This document shows positions 8,356-16,940 of a DNA stretch of 64,000 bases, piece after piece (within the stretch, counting starts at the first letter, position 1; every line of letters begins with the position of its first letter). Below the pieces are notes generated by a model. It saw only the letters and a list, made by a program, of their open reading frames with translations, was not told the origin of the DNA and made no database searches. Source of the stretch: Bifidobacterium lemurum. Its GTDB lineage: Bacteria; Actinomycetota; Actinomycetes; Actinomycetales; Bifidobacteriaceae. The position numbers and the translations under genes were made by a program. The stretch lies in NCBI RefSeq assembly GCF_014898175.1, contig NZ_CP062948.1, positions 1,302,001 through 1,366,000 of the forward strand. The letters are read 5' to 3'.

Positions 8356-9155
8356 GCCGTGACCGCCATCGCCTGCGGGCGCAGCGGCAGCGGGGCCGCC
8401 GAACGGATGGACGCCGCCGTGCGGGAGGGAACAAGCCGCATGTCGAAGGGCGCGTCCCGCGGGTAGGCGAACGCCGCGTCGGGCGGCTCGCTGAGCAGGT
8501 CGCGCTGCATGGACTCGAAGAACATGCGGGCGCGGGCCGCGAACTTGTGGTAGCGGCATTGCTTCACGATATCCAGGCAGTCCGAGGGATTGAAGCGGTA
8601 TGTGGACATCAGCGCGCCGATGGTCTCCCGGATTTCGAGCGGGTCGGGGATGGCCTCCGGCATCATCACCAGGTCGCAGGCCGTGCGTTGCGGTGTGGTG
8701 AGCGACAGTTCGGCGATGCGCATCACCTGGTCGTCCGATGTGTGGCGCTTGAACACGCGGATTCGGCGGCCCACGCTGACGGAGCGGAAATGCGACTTGG
8801 AGATCACGTCAAGCGTGCGTGGGAACGCGCCGCCCAGCCACACCCATGCGGCGGTCGCGGAGCAGGCGACGGTCGAATAGGGCGTCACGGTGGCGACGAT
8901 CGTCGCGCGTCCGTACAGGGTGCCGCCGTGTTCGCTCCAATAGCCGGCGGTTTCGTCGAGTTTGCGCAGCGTGCCGAACTCGGACAATCGGTTGAGGCTC
9001 AGCGGCCCCGGCAGGTCCTTGGTGTAGAGGATGGACGGCACCATGGGTTGGGTTTGGTCTGCGGGTGGGGGCGGTGCCGGCGCTGGCGTCGCGTCGTCGC
9101 GCGCGGCTTGGACGGGTGGGTTCGCCGCCATGGCGATGGTGGGTGAATCGTTCAT
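8352..9155 (-). CDS. Hypothetical protein with AbiEi-antitoxin-like features
   Basis: The 267-residue product starts with a proline/alanine-rich stretch. It then has a pattern recalling AbiEi/DUF559-type proteins: an S-A-T-A-A-W segment (near 105), a basic strand (SVGRRIRVFKRH) and TTPQRTACDLVMM (near 165), followed by a helical C-terminus. The start ATG at 9155 has no SD but follows a TATGGT -10-like box (minus strand, 9163-9168) by seven bases, which favours a leaderless start here over ATGs at 9167 or 9173. It is translationally coupled to the LRV-like gene and divergent from metG. An antitoxin-like or regulatory role is only a suggestion. Confidence 0.6.
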   Translation of the reverse strand: MNDSPTIAMAANPPVQAARDDATPAPAPPPPADQTQPMVPSILYTKDLPGPLSLNRLSEFGTLRKLDETAGYWSEHGGTLYGRATIVATVTPYSTVACSATAAWVWLGGAFPRTLDVISKSHFRSVSVGRRIRVFKRHTSDDQVMRIAELSLTTPQRTACDLVMMPEAIPDPLEIRETIGALMSTYRFNPSDCLDIVKQCRYHKFAARARMFFESMQRDLLSEPPDAAFAYPRDAPFDMRLVPSRTAASIRSAAPLPLRPQAMAVTA

Positions 9156-9330
9156 GAGGGAGACCATAGGCATACGCGTGCGGGTCGCGCCACCGCCTCG
9201 CCCGAAATGGTGGATAAGTGGACAACTTCTCTCTCGCGTGCCGGTCATGTGGATATGTCTGTGGATTACTCGTCCGCGCACGTGTGGGGCGCGCCGGATG
9301 CCGGGAATGCCGCCTGTCCCCGCCGCGCCT

Positions 9331-9336
9331 GATAAT
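9331..9336 (+). promoter_or_regulatory. Probable -10 box of leaderless metG
   Basis: GATAAT ends eight bases before the metG ATG at 9345. There is no SD, so the message probably starts at the ATG. The -35 region is not recognisable. Confidence 0.5.
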
Positions 9337-9344
9337 CGTGGACT

Positions 9345-11204
9345 ATGAGTCATGTTTTGGTGAATGTTGCTTGGCCGTACGCGAACGGTCCCCGTCATAT
9401 CGGACACGTGGCCGGTTTCGGCGTGCCCTCCGATGTCTACGCGCGCTACGAGCGCATGAAGGGCAACGACGTGCTGATGGTGTCCGGTACCGACGAGCAC
9501 GGCACTCCGATCCTCGTCGAGGCGGAGAAGGAGGGATTGAGCGCGCAGGAACTGGCGAACCGCTACAACCGCGTGATCGCCAAGGACCTCGCCGATCTGG
9601 GCCTGAGCTACGACCTGTTCACCCGCACCACCACCGGCAACCACGAGCATGTGGTGCAGGAGCTGTTCAAGCAGTGCCTCGACAACGGATACATCTATAA
9701 AGGCACCCAGCAGGTGGCGATCTCCCCGTCCACCGGACGCACCTTGCCCGACCGCTACATCGAAGGCGAGTGCCCGATCTGCCATACCGAAGGCGCGCGC
9801 GGCGACCAGTGCGACGCCTGCGGCAACGAGCTCGACCCGGACGAGCTGATCAACCCCGTCTCCAAAATCAACGGCGAAACCCCGCGTTTCGAAGAGACCG
9901 AACACTACTTCCTCGACCTGCCGGCGCTCGCCGAAGCCAACAAGGCGTGGCTTGAGACCCGCAAGGGCTGGCGCACCAACGTCATCAACTTCTCGCTCGG
10001 CCTGTTCGCCGAGGTCAAGCCGCGCGCCATCACCCGCGACATCGACTGGGGCATCCCCGTGCCGGTGGAGGGATGGATCGACAATCCGAACAAGAAACTG
10101 TACGTGTGGTTCGACGCGGTGATCGGCTACCTGTCGGCCTCCATCGAATGGGCCCGTCGCAAGGGGGATCCGGAGGCGTGGCGCGCCTGGTGGAACGATC
10201 CGGCGACCCCGGGCTACTACTTCATGGGCAAGGACAACATCACCTTCCATTCGCAGATCTGGCCCTCCGAGATGCTCTCCTACAACGGCGACGGTTCCAA
10301 GGGCGGCGAAACCGGCGAATACGGCCCGCTCAACATGCCCGAGCAGGTCGTGGCGAGCGAGTTCATGACCATGGAGGGCAAGAAGTTCTCGTCCTCGCGC
10401 GGCATCGTCATCTACGTGAAGGACATCCTCGCGCGCTACCCCGTGGACGCCGTGCGCTACTACATCTCCGTGGCCGGGCCGGAATCCTCCGACTCCGACT
10501 TCACGTGGGCCGAGTTCGTGCGCCACAACAACGAGGAGCTGGCCGCCTCCTGGGGCAATCTGGTCAACCGCGTGGCCAACCTGATCCACAAGAACTTCGG
10601 CGAGATCCCCGCGCTCGACGAGGATTCCATGACCGAAATGGACCGTGGTCTCCTGGAGGAGACCGCAGCGGCGTTCGATGTGGTCGGCTCGTCCATTGAA
10701 TCGCATCGTCAGAAGAACGCGTTGGGCGAGGCCATGCGCGTGGTCGGCGACATCAACAAGTACATCTCCGCCACCGAGCCGTGGAAGATCAAGGATGACG
10801 AGGCGCGACTGGCCACGGTGTTGCATGTCGCCGCGCAGGCCGTCTCCGACGCGAACCACCTGCTCGCGCCGTTCCTGCCGCACGCCGCGCAGAAGGTGTG
10901 GGAGGCGCTCGGCGGCACCGGCGTGTTCTCGCCGCTGCCCGAGCTGCGCGAGGTCGAGGATCTCGACAAGCCGGGCTTCACCTATCCGATCATCACCGGC
11001 GACTACGAGCTGGGCGTGAACGTGCATCCATGGAAGAGCGAGCCGATCGAGGTCGGCGCGCCCGTCGCCAAGCCGGAGCCGATCTTCGCGAAGATTCCGA
11101 AGGAGGCCGTCGAGGAGGAGCTGGCGCGATTCGATGCCGAGCTCGCTGCTCGCCGTGAGGCCGAAGCGCAGCGTCTGGCCGCCGAACAGGCCAAGCTCGC
11201 CTGA
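9345..11204 (+). CDS. metG: Methionyl-tRNA synthetase
   Basis: MetG charges tRNA-Met and initiator tRNA with methionine. The 619-residue class Ia synthetase has the HIGH-type motif in [15 protein letters not shown] (about residue 12-25), a single zinc knuckle ([18 protein letters not shown], about 145-162), the KMSKS-type loop KKFSSSRG (about 345) and the alpha-helical anticodon-binding domain. A charged EA-rich tail closes the protein; the separate tRNA-binding C-domain of longer MetG proteins is absent. It has no SD and a GATAAT -10 box eight bases upstream. A strong hairpin follows the stop. Confidence 0.97.
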   Translation: MSHVLVNVAWPYANGPRHIGHVAGFGVPSDVYARYERMKGNDVLMVSGTDEHGTPILVEAEKEGLSAQELANRYNRVIAKDLADLGLSYDLFTRTTTGNHEHVVQELFKQCLDNGYIYKGTQQVAISPSTGRTLPDRYIEGECPICHTEGARGDQCDACGNELDPDELINPVSKINGETPRFEETEHYFLDLPALAEANKAWLETRKGWRTNVINFSLGLFAEVKPRAITRDIDWGIPVPVEGWIDNPNKKLYVWFDAVIGYLSASIEWARRKGDPEAWRAWWNDPATPGYYFMGKDNITFHSQIWPSEMLSYNGDGSKGGETGEYGPLNMPEQVVASEFMTMEGKKFSSSRGIVIYVKDILARYPVDAVRYYISVAGPESSDSDFTWAEFVRHNNEELAASWGNLVNRVANLIHKNFGEIPALDEDSMTEMDRGLLEETAAAFDVVGSSIESHRQKNALGEAMRVVGDINKYISATEPWKIKDDEARLATVLHVAAQAVSDANHLLAPFLPHAAQKVWEALGGTGVFSPLPELREVEDLDKPGFTYPIITGDYELGVNVHPWKSEPIEVGAPVAKPEPIFAKIPKEAVEEELARFDAELAARREAEAQRLAAEQAKLA

Positions 11205-11280
11205 TCGCAGCCGTGACGCCCGGGCGTGTGGCCGCCGCATTGGTCATACGTCCGGTTGCATATGTCGGTCCCAAGTTCTG

Positions 11281-11403
11281 AAGGTCCCGTGAAACAGTGA
11301 TATGTGTTTCACGGGACCTTTTGGTATCCCCCGTCGGATTGTGTCGTGAAACATTGTGATTCGCGTTGTTTCACGGGATCTTCTGGTACACCCCGTCGGA
11401 TTG
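11281..11403. repeat. metG terminator hairpin and its degraded tandem duplicate
   Basis: A perfect 16-bp stem (11281-11296 with 11305-11320, core GGTCCCGTGAAACA) with an 8-nt loop lies 76 bases after metG and probably terminates it, although only four T follow. A second diverged copy with CGTGAAACA/TGTTTCACG (11345-11353 with 11367-11375) and the same trailing CCCCGTCGGATTGTG follows, displaced by about 57-62 bp. Confidence 0.75.
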
Positions 11404-11675
11404 TGCCATGAAGGTGGTGGCGGCTGTGCGGCATTGGTGGTCTGGCCGGTGTCGGTGGTAATCGGTCTTTGTTGATGGTGGTGATTGGCCCGGTTGGCGG
11501 TGGTGATTGGTCTGGTTGGTGGTGGTGATTGATTGGTCCGGTTGATGTGTGGTGGATCGGCCGGTGGTGGTGATTGGTCTAGTTAATGTGTGGTGGATCG
11601 GCCGGTGCCGGTGCCGGTGCCGGTGCCGGTGCCGGTGTCGGTGTTGGTGCCGGTGTCGGTGTTGGTGGCAGTAGT
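11404..11675. repeat. GGTGGTGATTGG minisatellite followed by GGTGCC hexanucleotide array
   Basis: Variants of GGTGGTGATTGGTCTGGTTG recur at about 11477, 11502, 11521 and 11565, interleaved with two copies of ATGTGTGGTGGATCGGCCGG. At 11603-11660 the sequence becomes GGTGCC repeated five times, then GGTGTC/GGTGTT variants. Open frames through it are compositional artefacts. It could be length-variable between strains. Confidence 0.8.
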
Positions 11676-11942
11676 AATCGGACGGCGTTGGTGCCGTAAC
11701 TCGGCCGACGATGGCGGCTTGGTGGCGGCTTGGCGATGGTGTCTTGGTGGCGGTTCGGCGGCGGATTGCACGCATGCGGCGGCACGGCATCACAAACCCG
11801 TCACAAACCGCCAAGTCAATTCACAGGAACACGCATCGTACCGCCAAGGAAAGGGCGGTTATATAGAACATGTCAGCAGATGAACCTGCTGGCGAGGTTC
11901 CTCGGAACCCCATAACTGAACCCTTCTTCTCTCTTCTCTCTC
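11676..11942. other. Intergenic stretch with a possible small RNA
   Basis: No convincing gene is seen. A TATATA at 11860-11865 is followed by small hairpins (AGCAGATGAACCTGCT, and GGTTCC-TC-GGAACC near 11897-11910) and then the terminator at 11943. Together these could be an independently transcribed small RNA of about 100 nt. No -35 is visible and the sequence resembles no RNA family I know. Confidence 0.25.
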
Positions 11943-11977
11943 ACCCGGCGGCTCCCTCCGCCGGGTTTCTCTTTTTT
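11943..11977 (+). terminator. Intrinsic terminator
   Basis: The perfect 9-bp stem ACCCGGCGG/CCGCCGGGT with a CTCCCT loop is followed by TTCTCTTTTTT. It lies upstream of the tatD-family gene and closes whatever is transcribed through 11860-11942. Confidence 0.8.
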
Positions 11978-12003
11978 CGGGTGGCCGCCGGCGCGACGCC
12001 CGC

Positions 12004-12009
12004 TACACT
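12004..12009 (+). promoter_or_regulatory. Probable -10 box of leaderless tatD-family gene
   Basis: TACACT ends eight bases before the ATG at 12018, with no SD in between, which fits a leaderless transcript. Confidence 0.45.
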
Positions 12010-12017
12010 GGGCTCTC

Positions 12018-12977
12018 ATGAGCAAGAACAAACACCGCGACCGCAGCTGGGCGCCGGCACCCGAGGCATTGCCGGAAGACGCCTGCGTCATCGACAACCA
12101 CACCCATCTGGCCTCCGTCGTGCCCTTCTCCAAGGCCGTCAGCCACGAGGCCGAAGCCAAAGGACTGCCCGCGGTTCCCGTCTACGATGTGGACGAACTG
12201 CTCGCACAGGCGCAATCCGTTGGCGTTGAGGGTATTATCGAGTGCGGTTGCGAGCTGCCGCACCTGATGACCGCCGTGCAGATGGCGCTTGATCATCCAG
12301 GTATCGTGCACGCGGCGCTCGCAATACACCCCAACGAATCCGTGCGCCACGGCCACCGCGCCGTGCCCGGGCCTGACGGGCTGCCGCTCACCTACAAGGA
12401 CTACCACGACGTGAGCTTCGAGGACGCGCTCGGCGAAGTGCACCGCCTCGCCGTCGCCTATCCCGACCAGGTCCTGGCCATCGGCGAGACCGGCATGGAC
12501 CTGTTCCGCACCGGCGAAGGTGCGATGGAACTGCAACGCGAGGCTTTCCGCGCGCATATCTCCCTCGCCAAGGAGCTCGGCCTGCCCCTGCAGATCCACG
12601 ACCGCGACGCGCACCGCGAGGTCATCGAAACGCTGCTCAGGGACGGCGCTCCCGCGTACACCGTATTCCATTCCTACTCCGGCGACCGTGAGATGGCGCA
12701 GATCGCAAGCGAACATGGCTGGTACCTGAGTTTCTCCGGCACGGTGGGATACAAGGGCAACGACGGCATCCGCGAGTCGGCCCGCGAAGTGGGATTGGAT
12801 CACATCATGGTGGAGACCGACGCGCCCTACCTCACCCCCATGCCCTACCGTGGACGCACCAACGCGCCGTATATGATCCCCTACACGCTGAGTGCGCTCG
12901 CCGAGGCGATGGATGTGTCCGTGGTCGAGGTGGCGCGGGCCACCCGAGAGGTCGTCACCACCGTCTATGGCCTGTGA
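12018..12977 (+). CDS. TatD-family metal-dependent DNase
   Basis: This 319-residue TIM-barrel hydrolase of the amidohydrolase superfamily cleaves DNA 3'-5' in characterised relatives. Metal ligands are in IDNHTHL (about residue 30), AIGETGMDLFR (about 155), LQIHDRDAH (about 192), VFHSYSG (about 217) and the closing VETDAPYLTP (about 272), all in family order. A 25-residue basic N-terminal extension precedes the barrel. It is transcribed in the same direction as metG, with a terminator in between, and has its own -10-like TACACT. No kinship with the twin-arginine pathway should be read into the family name. Confidence 0.92.
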   Translation: MSKNKHRDRSWAPAPEALPEDACVIDNHTHLASVVPFSKAVSHEAEAKGLPAVPVYDVDELLAQAQSVGVEGIIECGCELPHLMTAVQMALDHPGIVHAALAIHPNESVRHGHRAVPGPDGLPLTYKDYHDVSFEDALGEVHRLAVAYPDQVLAIGETGMDLFRTGEGAMELQREAFRAHISLAKELGLPLQIHDRDAHREVIETLLRDGAPAYTVFHSYSGDREMAQIASEHGWYLSFSGTVGYKGNDGIRESAREVGLDHIMVETDAPYLTPMPYRGRTNAPYMIPYTLSALAEAMDVSVVEVARATREVVTTVYGL

Positions 12978-12987
12978 GGGTCGGTGG

Positions 12988-13092
12988 GATCCCTCGACTC
13001 CGCTTCGCTCCGCTCGGGATGACGGCGGGAACGGCCGTGCCCTGTTCGGGATGACGTCATTCTCGTCATTCCGAGCGAAGTCGAGGAATCTC
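12988..13092. repeat. Bifidobacterial REP-like inverted repeat pair (copy a)
   Basis: One arm reads CCTCGACTCCGC...CTCGGGATGAC (12988-13023). The other is its inverse, GTCATTCCGAGCG followed by AAGTCGAGGAATC (13065-13092). The pair could form a long hairpin between the tatD-family gene and kup. Confidence 0.8.
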
Positions 13093-13190
13093 ACGCGCAC
13101 GCCTGGAACCTTAGTCATCGAAACCGCCACATGCGATGATGAAGGAATCCCACGCGCATGCGGCTGGAACGGGGACGCTTTCCGCCCGGT

Positions 13191-13219
13191 TTGCCTGCGG
13201 GGCGCGACAGGCTTATACT
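13191..13219 (+). promoter_or_regulatory. Sigma-70-type promoter for kup
   Basis: TTGCCT (13191-13196), a 17-bp spacer and TATACT (13214-13219) would start a message with a leader of about 100 nt before the kup ATG. A small hairpin (GCGGAG/CTCCGC, 13292-13308) sits just upstream of the SD GGAGG at 13313 and could affect initiation. No recognisable c-di-AMP riboswitch is seen. Confidence 0.6.
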
Positions 13220-13324
13220 GGCGGCTTGTTTGTGAGAAGTTCGTCGGGATACTAACGTATTCCATAAGGGTTCACATCGAACCGTTCATGAGCGGAGTGG
13301 ATCTCCGCCAATGGAGGATGCGGC

Positions 13325-15622
13325 ATGGCGGAGTCAACGCATAATAACAAGTCGCGCGCAACAACCCGTGAGGATGAGGCCCTGCTCAGGGCCGACACCT
13401 TCACCAACGCGCCCAAAGTCTCCCGGCGCACGCTGACCCGGGAGGAGCGGGAGGAGCTCGCCAAGCAGCAGGAGGCCGAAGACAAGGAGGCCGCGCGTCT
13501 CGCCAAAAGCCATACCCGCGGGCCTCTGGGCCGATGGTGGGCCCGCCTGCAGTCCGGCCCCGACCGGTTCAGCTGGGGCATGGCCATCGTCGCGCTCGGC
13601 GTGGTCTACGGCGACATCGGAACCTCGCCGCTCTACACCGCGCAGACCTTCCTCTCCGGCCAGGGCGGCATCGCGAACGCCGACCGCGAGGCTGTGCTCG
13701 GCATGCTGTCGCTGGTGTTCTGGTCGATCACGTTGATCACCACCGTCAAATACGTGCTGATCGCCATGCGCATCGACAACAACGGCGAAGGCGGCATCTT
13801 CGCGCTGTATTCGCTGATTCGCCGCCGCGGCGCGTGGCTGGTGATCCCCGCCATGCTGGGCGGCGCGGCCTTCCTCGCCGATTCGGTGCTTACCCCGGCC
13901 GTGTCGATCAGCTCCGCCGTCGAAGGTTTGGAGACGATTCCGCTCTTCGAGCCGCTGTTCGAGGAGAACACGTCGCTGACGCTGATGATCACCGTGGTCA
14001 TCATCCTGCTGCTGTTCTCCATGCAGTCGCGCGGCACCGAACGCATCGGCAAGGTGTTCGGCTCCGTGGTGCTCGTGTGGTTCTCCTTCCTCGCCATCGT
14101 CGGCTTGGTGAACCTGTCCAACGACTGGAGCGTGTTCGAGGCGCTCAACCCGGTGTACGGCGTCAAATTCCTGTTCAGCCCGCACAACGCCGCCGGCATC
14201 GCCCTGATGGGCACCGTGTTCCTCTCCACCACCGGCGCCGAGGCGCTCTACTCCGATATGGGACATGTGGGGCGCGGCAACATCTACTTCACCTGGCCGT
14301 TCATCAAGGTGGCGCTGGTGCTGTGCTACTTCGGCCAGGGCGCGTGGATCCTCAAGAACCAGAACAATCCGGCCTTCGCCGACGCGCAGACTCTTAACCC
14401 GTTCTTCCAGATGATGAGCCCGAACGTGCGCTATCTGGCCGTCGTGCTGTCGGTCGCGGCCGGCGTCATCGCCAGCCAGGCGCTGATCACCGGCGCGTTC
14501 ACCATGGTCTCCGAAGCCACGCGCCTCAACTGGATGCCGCATCTGCAGGTGCGCTATCCGGCCCGCACCCGCGGCCAGCTGTATATCCCCGTCGTCAACA
14601 TCGTGCTGTGCGTGGCCACGCTGGCGGTGCTCGCCATCTTCAAGGATTCCGAGCATATCTCCGCCGCCTACGGTCTGGCGTTGACGATCACGATGATCAC
14701 CACCACCGTGCTGCTGGGCGTCTACCTGTGGTATCAGGGCAAGCGCGTGTGGGCCGTGGTGTTCACCGTGGTGTTCCTGGCCATCCAGATGCTGTTCTTC
14801 GTGGCGTCCATGGCGAAGTTCCTGCACGGCGGCTGGTTCACCATCCTGCTCACGCTGGCGATCCTGTTCATCATGTACACGTGGAACGAGGGCACCAAAC
14901 TCGAGCGCGCCCAGCGCCGCCACATGCAGCCGAAGGACTTCCTGCCCGCGCTCGACAAGCTGCACGGCGACTTCCGCGTGCCCTACTTCGCGGACAACAT
15001 CGTCTACCTGACATCCGATTGCGAGATGAAGCGGCTCGACACCGACATCTTCTTCTCGATCTTCGCCGACCATCCCAAGCGCGCCCGCGCCTGGTGGGCG
15101 GTGAGCGTGGAGACCTCGGACGAGCCGTTCACCCGCGAATACTCGGTGGAGGACTTCGGCACCAACTATGTGTTCCGCGTGCGCATCCGTCTGGGGTTCA
15201 AGGTGTCGCAGTCGATTCCCGCCTACCTGCACCAGATCATGCACGACCTGTCGAAAACCGGCGAGCTTCCCAAGCAGAAGTCCGTGTATCCGAAGGTGGA
15301 CGCCGATCCGGGCATCGGCACGATTCGCTATGTGCTGATCCACAAGGCGCTGATGCCGGAGTCGAAGGTTTCGCAGCGCGGCGCCCTGTCGCTGTCCGCG
15401 AAGTACGCGATCCGCCATGTGGCCGGCTCCCCGGTCAAATGGTTCGGTCTGGCGCCCTACAACCCGCTGGTGGAGGTGCAGCCGCTGTTCGTGAGCACGC
15501 GCAGGCCTCCGCGCCTCAAGCGCACCGATGTGGCGCATCCGGCGCCCGTCCCGTCGGTCGACAAGGTCAGCGAGGCCGCGGCGGCCGCCGCCAAGGGCGG
15601 CGCGGACAAGCCGGCCGCCTAG
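13325..15622 (+). CDS. kup: KUP/HAK/KT-type potassium uptake transporter
   Basis: This 765-residue membrane protein mediates proton-coupled K+ uptake. After an unusually long charged cytosolic N-terminus (about 80 residues, rich in E/K/R), the first helix has the KUP hallmark ALGVVYGDIGTSPLYT (about residue 88-105). About twelve membrane segments follow to about residue 525, including GGIFALYSL and FLSTTGAEALYSDMGH. A soluble C-terminal domain of about 230 residues and an alanine-rich tail end the protein. The start has SD GGAGG seven bases upstream. The gene has its own promoter. A 12-bp stem hairpin (15636-15664) directly follows and abuts repeat copy B. Confidence 0.96.
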   Translation: MAESTHNNKSRATTREDEALLRADTFTNAPKVSRRTLTREEREELAKQQEAEDKEAARLAKSHTRGPLGRWWARLQSGPDRFSWGMAIVALGVVYGDIGTSPLYTAQTFLSGQGGIANADREAVLGMLSLVFWSITLITTVKYVLIAMRIDNNGEGGIFALYSLIRRRGAWLVIPAMLGGAAFLADSVLTPAVSISSAVEGLETIPLFEPLFEENTSLTLMITVVIILLLFSMQSRGTERIGKVFGSVVLVWFSFLAIVGLVNLSNDWSVFEALNPVYGVKFLFSPHNAAGIALMGTVFLSTTGAEALYSDMGHVGRGNIYFTWPFIKVALVLCYFGQGAWILKNQNNPAFADAQTLNPFFQMMSPNVRYLAVVLSVAAGVIASQALITGAFTMVSEATRLNWMPHLQVRYPARTRGQLYIPVVNIVLCVATLAVLAIFKDSEHISAAYGLALTITMITTTVLLGVYLWYQGKRVWAVVFTVVFLAIQMLFFVASMAKFLHGGWFTILLTLAILFIMYTWNEGTKLERAQRRHMQPKDFLPALDKLHGDFRVPYFADNIVYLTSDCEMKRLDTDIFFSIFADHPKRARAWWAVSVETSDEPFTREYSVEDFGTNYVFRVRIRLGFKVSQSIPAYLHQIMHDLSKTGELPKQKSVYPKVDADPGIGTIRYVLIHKALMPESKVSQRGALSLSAKYAIRHVAGSPVKWFGLAPYNPLVEVQPLFVSTRRPPRLKRTDVAHPAPVPSVDKVSEAAAAAAKGGADKPAA

Positions 15623-15635
15623 CGTTCGGCACCCC

Positions 15636-15664
15636 CGGTATCGGGCTTGCGCAGCCCGATACCG
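15636..15664 (+). terminator. Hairpin after kup
   Basis: CGGTATCGGGCT pairs perfectly with AGCCCGATACCG over a 5-nt loop. There is no T-run, so termination is uncertain. The last base abuts the AGTTTGGTGTG motif of repeat copy B. Confidence 0.5.
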
Positions 15665-15768
15665 AGTTTGGTGTGTGGCTTTGCGGAGAGGCGCTCATGT
15701 AAAACGTTTGATTCGAAAGTTTGGTGTGTGAAATTCGCCCTGTTCGACGAACCTGGCACACCAAACTC
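15665..15768. repeat. 104-bp three-motif intergenic repeat, copy B
   Basis: AGTTTGGTGTG lies at 15665 and 15718 (53 bp apart) and inverted as CACACCAAACT at 15757-15767, with the conserved block AAAACGTTTGATTCG between. It has the same geometry as copies A and C. It lies between kup and the glutamine amidotransferase gene. Confidence 0.88.
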
Positions 15769-15796
15769 GAATTACGCCCTGTATGAGGCGGTTATA

Positions 15797-15818
15797 GGCA
15801 ACGGTTATAACCGTTGCC
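15797..15818. promoter_or_regulatory. Perfect 22-bp palindrome (operator candidate)
   Basis: GGCAACGGTTA is followed immediately by its exact inverse TAACCGTTGCC, 36 bases before the glutamine amidotransferase ATG. A perfect palindrome of this size without a loop is more like a dimeric regulator site than a terminator. A partial GGTTATA copy precedes it. Confidence 0.6.
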
Positions 15819-15854
15819 GCACGTCGTAACCTATGTGCGTTATGGTGAGCTGTT

Positions 15855-16712
15855 ATGTGCAGATTACTGGGATACGCGACGGCCGGCGAGAACGCCAGTC
15901 TTTGCGATATCCTGGGCGACCGGCTCGTCTCGGACTTCCGCGAGCTTTCCGAAATCCATAACGACGGATGGGGCGTGGCGCAGGTCGTCAGTCCTTCCGA
16001 GCGTGCCGACGCGGCCGACGGCGGCGCGCCCACGCCCGAAACGAACACCAAACTGTACAAGTCGACCGTTCCCGCGCGCCACGACAGCACGTTCGCGACC
16101 CTGTCCAACGAGCCCGCGCGCGGCGCCCTGTGGCATCTGCGTCTCGCCAGCTCGAATCTGCCGCTGATCATGGAGAACCAGCAGCCGTTCTTCGCCAACG
16201 GACTGAGCTTCATCCACAACGGCGACATCTCCGATTCGCACGGCCGCAACATCACCACCAATCGCACATATCCGGTGAGCCAGCCCGTGTTCCTCTCCAC
16301 CGGCGGACGCAGCGACTCCGCGATCTTCTTCGCCGTGATCCTCGAATACATCGGCTTCGGCTTCGCGCTCGACGAAGCCGTCTCCCAGGCGGTGCGCGAA
16401 CTGCGGCAGGCGTATCCGCGCTCCAGCTACAACTGCATGATCCAAAGCAACGACCAGTTCATCGCCCTATGCGCGGCCGGGCGCGAACGCACCAGCGCGC
16501 GCATCGTGGAGGTCTACGAGGAGTATGGCCGCGGCGAGCAGGCGCACGACTACCGTGTGATGCGCTACCGTGAGCTGCGCGGCAAGGCCGGCGTGGTGGT
16601 GACGTCGTCCGGATACGAGCAGCCTGCCGAGGCGGGCTGGGCCGACTTGGAGAACGACCAGATGATCGTGGCCTCCAACCGCGACGGCACCTTCCACCTG
16701 CGTTCCATCTGA
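15855..16712 (+). CDS. Class II glutamine amidotransferase (YafJ/EgtC-like)
   Basis: This 285-residue N-terminal-nucleophile amidotransferase has Cys2 (MCRLLGY), exposed after removal of Met1, as the expected glutaminase nucleophile. Supporting motifs are IHNDGWGVA (about residue 36), a LWHLRLAS strand (about 95), HNGDISD (about 120) and the GGRSDSAIFF loop (about 152). The acceptor substrate is unknown. The start uses GGTGAG as SD. It stands alone, between repeat copy B/palindrome and the HD-domain gene. Confidence 0.88.
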   Translation: MCRLLGYATAGENASLCDILGDRLVSDFRELSEIHNDGWGVAQVVSPSERADAADGGAPTPETNTKLYKSTVPARHDSTFATLSNEPARGALWHLRLASSNLPLIMENQQPFFANGLSFIHNGDISDSHGRNITTNRTYPVSQPVFLSTGGRSDSAIFFAVILEYIGFGFALDEAVSQAVRELRQAYPRSSYNCMIQSNDQFIALCAAGRERTSARIVEVYEEYGRGEQAHDYRVMRYRELRGKAGVVVTSSGYEQPAEAGWADLENDQMIVASNRDGTFHLRSI

Positions 16713-16782
16713 ACAGCAGATATAGGCCCGTCTTTCCTTTTTCGATGCTCCTATAGCATGTCAAGCATGGGAGCGTCCTGTG

Positions 16783-16876
16783 GAGATGCTTCGACTTCGT
16801 TGCACTCCGCTCAGCATGACGAATACCACTACCAATGTCATCCTGAGCGGAGCGTAGCGGTGTCGAAGGATCTCCA
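16783..16876. repeat. REP-like inverted repeat pair (copy b)
   Basis: GGAGATGCTTCGACTTCG through CTCAGCATGAC is followed by its inverse GTCATCCTGAGCGGAG through GTCGAAGGATCTCC. The pair could form a hairpin of about 38 bp per arm upstream of the HD-domain gene. Confidence 0.8.
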
Positions 16877-16928
16877 ACGATGCTGGACGGAATCCCTGTG
16901 CCCCGCACTGCCCGCACAACGTACGGCT

Positions 16929-16934
16929 TACAAT
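16929..16934 (+). promoter_or_regulatory. Probable -10 box of leaderless HD-domain gene
   Basis: TACAAT ends six bases before the ATG at 16941 and no SD is present. Confidence 0.5.
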
Positions 16935-16940
16935 GTGGGC

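Noticed and set aside
8352..11240. Very long minus-strand frame antisense to metG
   Set aside because: Its upstream two thirds are the reverse of metG with R/G/D/H-rich composition typical of a GC-rich shadow frame. Only the part from 9155 down is kept as a gene.
11590..11883. Frame with a PVPVPVPV run
   Set aside because: Produced by the GGTGCC hexanucleotide array; no start signal and no family.
11866..11976. SRP (4.5S) RNA, tmRNA or RNase P RNA
   Set aside because: None of the conserved cores of these RNAs is visible; only a generic hairpin plus terminator.
13220..13324. c-di-AMP (ydaO-type) riboswitch before kup
   Set aside because: The leader of about 100 nt is too short and lacks the conserved helices; only a small hairpin near the SD is seen.
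13334..15538. 734-codon minus-strand frame antisense to kup
   Set aside because: Shadow of kup: no family, H/R/G/E-rich composition, no SD.
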